In this document: piece by piece, positions 60,120-64,000 of the stretch
Position numbering within the stretch: the stretch's first letter is position 1
How the letters are laid out: each line of letters begins with the position of its first letter
Assembly (NCBI RefSeq): GCF_022179285.1
Contig: NZ_BPQO01000007.1
Span: forward strand, 186,001 to 250,000
Reading direction: 5' to 3'
Length of the DNA stretch: 64,000 bases
Origin: Methylobacterium hispanicum
GTDB lineage: Bacteria > Pseudomonadota > Alphaproteobacteria > Rhizobiales > Beijerinckiaceae
The notes under the pieces: model-generated
The model's database searches: none
What the model was told of the DNA's origin: nothing
Seen by the model: only the letters and a program-made list of their open reading frames with translations
Position numbers and translations under genes: made by a program

Positions 60120-61377
60120 GCGCGGCCGCGAACTCGGCGTCCGGCAGGTGGGCGCCGCCCGTCGTCCAGACCACGTGCGTGGCGCGGGTCCGGTCCCTTC
60201 CGTCCGCCTCGGCGACGAACGGGCCGACGGCGGCGAAGCCCGCGGCCGCGGAGGGTTCGAGGCGCAGCCCCGCCCGGTCCCAGAGATCCTTCACCCAGGC
60301 GAAGAGCGCGTCGTCGGTCACCGTCACGATCGCCTCGACGAGCGCGCCGACGGTCCGCGCCACCAGCATGGAGGCGCCCGCCACGGCCAGGCCGTCGGCC
60401 GCGGTGCGGTTGTCGAGGCCGACGTCGTAGACGCTGACGGGCCGCTCGAGCCCTGCGGCGAGCTGCACCAGCATGCAGGGCGCGGCCACCGGCTCGACGA
60501 AGACCGGCCGCACCGCGTCGCCGAACAGGAGTTTCAGCCCGAAGGCCACGCCGCCCGGCGCCCCGCCCACGCCGCAGGGCAGGTAGACGAACAGGGGATG
60601 CTCAGCATCGACCGCGATCCCGGCCTGCCCGAGCTGGCGCGCCAGGTCGCGCGCCGCCGCGGCGTAGCCGAGGAACAGGGCGAGAGAGTTCTCGTCATCG
60701 ACGAAATGCGCGTCGTTGCGGTCGCGGAAGGCGCTCCGCGCCGCCGAGACCGCGCGGCCGTAATCGCCCGCATGCTCGACGACCCGCGCGCCGAGCGCGC
60801 GCAGGCGCCGCTTCTTCCACGCCTTCGCGTCGTGCGACATGTGCACCTCGACCGCGAAGCCAAGCGCCCGCGCCGCCACGCCGACGCTGAAGCCGAGGTT
60901 GCCCGTGCTGCCGACCGCGACGGTGTGCCGGGCGAAGAGGTCGCGGAAGGGGCCCGTGGCGAAGGCCGCGTAGGACGCCCCATCCGTCAGCAGACCCGCC
61001 TCTTCGGCGAGCCGCTCGGCGTAGGCCAGCACCTCGTAGACGCCCCCGCGCGCCTTGATGCAGCCGGTGACCGGCAGGTCGTGGTCCGCCTTGACCCAGA
61101 CCGTGCCCGGCGCGCCGCCGAGCACGCGGGCGGCGACATCGGGCGCGAGCGGCGCGAGGGCCGAATCGATCCGCCCGTCCGCGAGCCCCGCGAAGAGCCG
61201 GGCGAGCAGCGGCGCGAAGCGGTGCCAGCGCGCCTCCGCGTCCCGCAGGTCGGCCTCGGTGAGGGCGAGGCCGGGCAGGACCGCCGCGCTGGGGCGCCGG
61301 TGCGGGTTGAGCCAGACGGTCGGCTCCGCCCGCAGGACGGCGGCCGGCAGCGCGTGCATGGGCGGGCGCGTCTCCAT
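60106..61377 (-). CDS. dsdA: D-serine dehydratase
   Basis: A 423-residue PLP enzyme from ATG 61377 (GTG 61395 adds six residues). Signatures: PHRRPSAAVLPGLALTEADL region, PLP lysine in TGCIKARGGVYEVLAYAERLAEE, glycine loop TVAVGSTGNLGFSVG, then VHMSHDAKAWKKRRLRALGARVVE, HFVDDENSLALFLGYAAAARDL and YLPCGVGGAPGGVAFGLKLLFGD. It converts D-serine to pyruvate and ammonia. No dsdC or permease accompanies it here. The stop lies inside a 19-bp tandem repeat. Confidence 0.93.
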   Translation of the reverse strand: METRPPMHALPAAVLRAEPTVWLNPHRRPSAAVLPGLALTEADLRDAEARWHRFAPLLARLFAGLADGRIDSALAPLAPDVAARVLGGAPGTVWVKADHDLPVTGCIKARGGVYEVLAYAERLAEEAGLLTDGASYAAFATGPFRDLFARHTVAVGSTGNLGFSVGVAARALGFAVEVHMSHDAKAWKKRRLRALGARVVEHAGDYGRAVSAARSAFRDRNDAHFVDDENSLALFLGYAAAARDLARQLGQAGIAVDAEHPLFVYLPCGVGGAPGGVAFGLKLLFGDAVRPVFVEPVAAPCMLVQLAAGLERPVSVYDVGLDNRTAADGLAVAGASMLVARTVGALVEAIVTVTDDALFAWVKDLWDRAGLRLEPSAAAGFAAVGPFVAEADGRDRTRATHVVWTTGGAHLPDAEFAAALARG

Positions 61378-61573
61378 CGTTCCGGAACCCTTCACCCCAT
61401 CCTCGCAGCTCGGCCGTGCCTCGGGCGGACGTTCGTGCGCGCGAGTGCCCCCGCCCCGCGGAGCATCGGCCTCTGCGCGGATGTGCCCCGCGATCGCCCG
61501 GTGTCGCCCCTTGAGATGCGGCCTCGTGTGGCGATACGGTATACATTACGCCTGTTCCAGAGAGAGGGGTTCG

Positions 61574-62035
61574 ATGGCGCGTCTCACCGTCAACGGCGTC
61601 GTGCGCGAGGTCGATGCCGAGCCCGACACCCCGCTCCTCTGGGTGATCCGCGAGCAGATCGGGCTGACCGGCACCAAATACGGCTGCGGCATCGCCCAGT
61701 GCGGCGCCTGCACGGTGCACGTCGACGGCGCGGCGGTGCGGGCCTGCTCGCTGCCGCTCTCGGCCATCGAGACGGGGCAGAAGATCGTGACGATCGAGGG
61801 GCTCGCGCCGGGGATGGACCATCCGGTCCAGCAGGCCTGGGCCGAACTCGACGTGCCGCAATGCGGCTTCTGCCAGCCCGGGATGATCATGGCCTCGGCG
61901 GCCTTGCTGGCGCAGACCCCGCGCCCGAGCGAGGAGCAGATCCGGGCCGAGATCACCAACATCTGCCGCTGCGGCACCTACAACCGCGTGCTCGCGGGCA
62001 TCAAGCTCGCCGCCGAGCGCGGCCAGTCCGGCTGA
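61574..62035 (+). CDS. Molybdenum hydroxylase 2Fe-2S subunit (IorA-like)
   Basis: A 153-residue protein: plant-type cluster Cys in YGCGIAQCGACTVHVDG and RACS, helical-domain cluster in QCGFCQPGMIM and ICRCGTYNR. This resembles the alpha subunit of isoquinoline 1-oxidoreductase. It has no signal peptide, so it is likely exported with the Tat-dependent large subunit encoded 11 bases downstream. GTATAC lies ~30 bases upstream of its start. Confidence 0.88.
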   Translation: MARLTVNGVVREVDAEPDTPLLWVIREQIGLTGTKYGCGIAQCGACTVHVDGAAVRACSLPLSAIETGQKIVTIEGLAPGMDHPVQQAWAELDVPQCGFCQPGMIMASAALLAQTPRPSEEQIRAEITNICRCGTYNRVLAGIKLAAERGQSG

Positions 62036-62046
62036 GGGGAGAAGCG

Positions 62047-64000
62047 ATGCGCATCGACCGGAAGGCCCCTTCGCGGGCCCCCCGCCCCTCCCGCCGCGCC
62101 CTGCTGGCCGGCGCCGGGATCTTCAGCCTCGGCTTCCACATCCCGTTCCTGGCGCGGGCCGCGACCCGCGACGGGGCGCCCGCCGCGCCGGAGGTGAACG
62201 CCTGGGTGGTGGTCAAGCCCGACGAGACGGTGGTGATCCGCGTCGCCCGCTCGGAGATGGGCCAGGGCACGCTCACCGGCCTCGCCCAGCTCGTCGCCGA
62301 GGAGCTCGACTGCGACTGGGCCCGCGTCACCACCGAGTATCCGAGCCCGGGCCAGAACCTCGCGCGCAAGCGCGTCTGGGGCGACTACTCGACCGGCGGC
62401 AGCCGCGGCATCCGCGATTCGCACGAGTACGTGCGCAAGGGGGGCGCCGCCGCCCGCGCCATGCTGGTGGCGGCCGCGGCGAAAGGCTGGGGCGTCCCGG
62501 CCGCCGAGTGCCGCACGGAGCGGGGCACGATCACGCATGCCGCCTCCGGCCGCAGCACCACCTACGGCGCGGTGGCGGGCGAGGCCGCGACGATCGAGCC
62601 GCCGAAGGACGTGGCGCTGAAGGACCCGCGGGACTGGACCATCGCGGGCAAGCCGCTGAAGCGGCTCGACACGCTGCCGAAGCTCGACGGCAGCCAGGTC
62701 TACGGGATCGACCTGAAGCTCCCGGGCCTCCTCAACGCGGCGATCCGCGACTGCCCGGTGACCGGGGGCGGCGTGAAGAGCTTCGAGGCGGCGGCCGTGA
62801 CGGGCATGCCGGGCGTCAAGCGCGTCGTGCAGGTCGGCGACAGCGCGGTCGCGGTGGTGGCAGACACGTTCTGGCGCGCCAAGACCGCGCTCGACGCGCT
62901 GCCGATCGTCTGGGACGAGGGCCCGAACGCCAAGGTTTCGAGCGAGAGCATCGCCGCGGTGCTGCGCGAGGGCCTCGACGCCGAGCAGGCCTTCGTCGGC
63001 AACCGGGCCGGCGACGTGGCGGGCGCGCTGAAGGGCGCCGCCAAGGTGGTGGAGGCCGTCTACGGCGTGCCGTTCCAGAACCACGCCACGATGGAGCCGA
63101 TGAACGCCACCGCGCTCTGGACGCCGGAGCGCTGCGAGGTCTGGACCCCGACCCAGAACGGCGAGGCGGCGCTCGCCGCGACCGCCGACGCAGCCGGCCT
63201 GCCGGCCACGTCCTGCGAGGTCTACAAGATCCATCTCGGCGGCGGCTTCGGTCGCCGGGGCGCCACGCACGACTGGGTGCGGCAGGCGGTGCTGATCGCC
63301 CGGGAGATGCCCGGCACGCCGGTCAAGCTGATCTGGACCCGCGAGGAGGACATGACGCACGGCCGGTACCACCCGGTCACGCAGTGCCGCATGCGCGCCG
63401 CGCTGGACACGGAGGGCAACCTCACCGGCCTGCACATGCGCATCTCCGGCCAATCGATCCTGGCCTCGGTCGCGCCCCAGCGCATGGTCGAGGGGCGCGA
63501 TCCCGTCACCTTCCAGGGGCTCAACCCGGGCGGCCCGGAGGCGGCGATCGGCTACACGATCCCGAACATCCTCGTCGATCACGCCATGCGCAACCCGCAC
63601 ATCCTGCCGGGCTTCTGGCGGGGCGTGAACCTGAACCCGAACGCCATCTACCTCGAATGCTTCATGGACGAGCTGGCCCACGCGACGGGCCAGGATCCGC
63701 TGGCCTTCCGGCTGAAGCTGATGGGCAACCACCCGAAGCACCGCGCCGTGCTGGAGGCGGTGGCGGAGAGGATCGGCTGGGACCGCAAGCCGCCGGAGGG
63801 GGTGTTCCGCGGCATCTGCCAGACGATGGGCTTCGGCAGCTACGTGGCGGGCGCGGCCGAGGTCTCGGTCTCGGACGCGGGCGAGCTGAAGATCCACCGC
63901 ATCGTCGCGGCGACCGACCCGGGCCACGCGGTCAACCCGCAGCAGATCGACGCGCAGGTGGCGGGCTCCTTCGTGTACGGCCTCTCGGCGGCGCTCTACG
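62047..64000 (+). CDS. Molybdenum hydroxylase large subunit (IorB-like), 3' truncated
   Basis: At least 651 residues, cut by the window end. An N-terminal Tat signal is visible (RPSRRALLAGAGIFSLGFHIP), so the enzyme acts in the periplasm. Molybdopterin-binding regions: ARSEMGQGTLTGLAQLVAEEL, HLGGGFGRRGATHDWVRQAV, GFWRGVNLNPNAIYLECFMDELA and later GYVAGAAEVSVS-like sequence. Such enzymes hydroxylate N-heterocycles or oxidise aldehydes, typically passing electrons to a cytochrome c. Substrate unknown. Confidence 0.88.
   Translation, partial: MRIDRKAPSRAPRPSRRALLAGAGIFSLGFHIPFLARAATRDGAPAAPEVNAWVVVKPDETVVIRVARSEMGQGTLTGLAQLVAEELDCDWARVTTEYPSPGQNLARKRVWGDYSTGGSRGIRDSHEYVRKGGAAARAMLVAAAAKGWGVPAAECRTERGTITHAASGRSTTYGAVAGEAATIEPPKDVALKDPRDWTIAGKPLKRLDTLPKLDGSQVYGIDLKLPGLLNAAIRDCPVTGGGVKSFEAAAVTGMPGVKRVVQVGDSAVAVVADTFWRAKTALDALPIVWDEGPNAKVSSESIAAVLREGLDAEQAFVGNRAGDVAGALKGAAKVVEAVYGVPFQNHATMEPMNATALWTPERCEVWTPTQNGEAALAATADAAGLPATSCEVYKIHLGGGFGRRGATHDWVRQAVLIAREMPGTPVKLIWTREEDMTHGRYHPVTQCRMRAALDTEGNLTGLHMRISGQSILASVAPQRMVEGRDPVTFQGLNPGGPEAAIGYTIPNILVDHAMRNPHILPGFWRGVNLNPNAIYLECFMDELAHATGQDPLAFRLKLMGNHPKHRAVLEAVAERIGWDRKPPEGVFRGICQTMGFGSYVAGAAEVSVSDAGELKIHRIVAATDPGHAVNPQQIDAQVAGSFVYGLSAALY

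Overview
The window is high-GC alphaproteobacterial chromosome, most likely from Methylobacterium or a close relative. The evidence is the co-occurrence of tetrahydromethanopterin/methylofuran-type C1 cofactor genes (DUF6513, DUF447, an MfnF-like protein and a HisA-like protein), an MxaD-like periplasmic protein, FlbT/FlaF flagellin regulators, and the typical order tsaB-rimI / miaB-phoH-ybeY-corC-lnt. No rRNA, CRISPR array, insertion sequence or prophage was seen.

Layout. 1-5.3 kb: C1-cofactor cluster, interrupted by an MxaD-like protein and a YVTN beta-propeller. 5.3-9.7 kb: leuD, a lytic transglycosylase, a nucleotidyltransferase/HEPN pair whose HEPN gene is frameshifted, rplS and a NifU-like Fe-S carrier. 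9.9-18.3 kb: tRNA, rRNA and envelope housekeeping genes. 18.3-26.8 kb: an MFS permease, cysC, a dehalogenase-like hydrolase, a class A penicillin-binding protein, small flagellar/PilZ proteins, an acyltransferase, an HNH nuclease and a hydrolase. 26.9-29.1 kb: TPP riboswitch and thiC. 29.2-33 kb: a flagellar island with a FlaG-like protein, a large mosaic flagellin, flbT and flaF. 33-36.1 kb: small secreted or membrane proteins, a phosphoesterase, tRNA-Gly(CCC) and a FNR/FixK-type box.

36.2-46.4 kb: the main catabolic island. An AraC-type regulator is followed by a tightly overlapping operon encoding a three-subunit molybdenum hydroxylase (large subunit fused to a CoxG-like domain, FAD subunit, 2Fe-2S subunit), an acyl-CoA ligase, a crotonase-fold hydrolase, an MFS symporter and an alpha/beta hydrolase. 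Gene content and order match the hmfABCDE pathway that converts 2-furoate via 2-furoyl-CoA to 2-oxoglutarate. 46.5-53.4 kb: a self-contained minus-strand module with a branched-chain-type ABC transporter, an M81/MlrC-type metallopeptidase and a GntR/FCD regulator, preceded by strong palindromic operator candidates. It looks like uptake and hydrolysis of an unknown small peptide or amide.

53.8-60 kb: mostly secreted proteins. They include an L,D-transpeptidase homologue lacking its catalytic His, a DUF4344 peptidase, Gly/Tyr-rich repeat proteins, a phospholipase-A2-like protein, a YciF-like protein and a second AraC regulator. 60.1-64 kb: D-serine dehydratase, then the start of a second molybdenum hydroxylase (isoquinoline-oxidoreductase type), cut by the window end.

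At least two families of large palindromic intergenic repeats are present: a ~171-bp element at 5981 and 12021, and long inverted repeats at 2116 and 56055. Short GC-rich tandem repeats occur in several gaps. Function calls are from motif and family recognition by eye; no database search was run.
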